Below are positions 63,831 to 64,000 of a stretch of 64,000 bases of DNA, piece by piece. The stretch lies in contig NZ_CP014544.1 in assembly GCF_001586255.1 (NCBI RefSeq), positions 3,504,501 through 3,568,500 of the forward strand. Reading direction: 5' to 3'. The stretch is from Zhongshania aliphaticivorans (GTDB taxonomy: Bacteria > Pseudomonadota > Gammaproteobacteria > Pseudomonadales > Spongiibacteraceae). A program made the translations under genes and the position numbers. Under the pieces are notes generated by a model, which saw nothing but the letters and a program-made list of their open reading frames with translations, made no database searches and was not told the origin of the DNA. Numbering within the stretch: position 1 is the first letter of the stretch; every line of letters starts with the position of its first letter.

Positions 63831-63866
63831 CCGGGCAATACTCTCTGGAGCATTGCCCGGCCGGTT
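63831..63866 (+). terminator. probable intrinsic terminator
   Basis: CCGGGCAAT (63831-63839) pairs with ATTGCCCGG (63852-63860), followed by CCGGTTTCAC. The T tract is weak. Confidence 0.55.
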
Positions 63867-63913
63867 TCACTGCTGTAGTTTAGGCTGCTGTCACCTCAAA
63901 CCGGAGCGCCAAA

Positions 63914-64000
63914 ATGAACAGCCCCCTCGCCGCATGGCACCAGGCTATTAGCGCTAAAGACGCCACCGCCCTAGACACCCTTCTCGCTGACACCGCAGTA
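63914..64000 (+). CDS. NTF2/SnoaL-like protein (cut off by window end)
   Basis: The first 29 codons read MNSPLAAWHQAISAKDATALDTL and continue LADTAV, the opening helix of the NTF2-like/SnoaL fold in which AISAKDATALDTLLAD is a common phrase. GGAG lies 7 bases upstream of the ATG. The rest of the gene lies off the right edge, so no catalytic residues can be checked. Confidence 0.6.
   Translation, partial: MNSPLAAWHQAISAKDATALDTLLADTAV

Overview
The window looks like chromosome of a free-living, aerobic marine-type gammaproteobacterium, possibly a hydrocarbon or steroid degrader of the Spongiibacteraceae/Cellvibrionales kind. That placement is inferred from gene content only: an AlkB-type alkane monooxygenase with a divergent AraC regulator, a KshA-like Rieske oxygenase beside a LuxR regulator, a coniferyl-aldehyde-dehydrogenase-type ALDH, an LLM flavin oxidoreductase, TonB receptors, a sodium-type flagellar stator pair and many lipoproteins. 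No database search was possible. All calls rest on motifs, gene layout and recall of protein families.

Layout. 1-4.8 kb: a scrap of a metal-efflux RND gene, a large calcium-repeat lipoprotein fused to an amidase, and an IS3 transposase remnant. 4.8-9.0 kb: small-molecule metabolism (sterol-desaturase-like hydroxylase, thioesterase, LLM oxidoreductase, ALDH, DUF3096 peptide). 9.4-12.9 kb: a lipoprotein, a bile-acid/sodium symporter family transporter and an SDR. 13-19.4 kb: two TonB receptors and a PepSY membrane protein with Fur-like sites. 19.5-23.4 kb: three overlapping genes of unknown function and a two-gene secreted/lipoprotein unit. 23.9-24.65 kb: a mosaic of broken gene pieces, each matching another locus in this window. 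24.7-31.2 kb: SRAP/YedK, a Lon protease, and a LysR gene divergent from a molybdopterin oxidoreductase. 31.7-36.1 kb: LuxR and Rieske genes, then a nitric-oxide module (truncated haemoglobin, nsrR, HPP protein) around a textbook NsrR operator. 37.3-40.1 kb: glutathionylspermidine metabolism (gss and yghU, convergent). 40.3-42.6 kb: a serine hydrolase and an EamA transporter. 42.9-47.2 kb: a tightly coupled four-gene operon (DUF3348, a MotA/TolQ-like protein with a long helical tail, an OmpA/MotB-like protein, DUF2894). 47.4-57.8 kb: a double GST_N protein, a prepilin-like protein, a PQQ-type dehydrogenase with cytochrome c, HopJ-like, AraC and AlkB, two secreted proteins and a PomAB stator pair. 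58.2-64 kb: a hydrolase/transglutaminase pair, an intact IS630 element, YbaK-like, SDR and NTF2-like genes.

The two observations most worth following are these. First, the 42.9-47.2 kb operon has the architecture of an ion-driven tail motor of the ZorAB type but carries uncharacterised partner proteins. Second, the order of the broken pieces at 23.95-24.65 kb (LysR tail, then TonB-receptor interior, then the tail of the third overlapping gene) is exactly what the junction of an old tandem duplication of about 13 kb would leave after decay.
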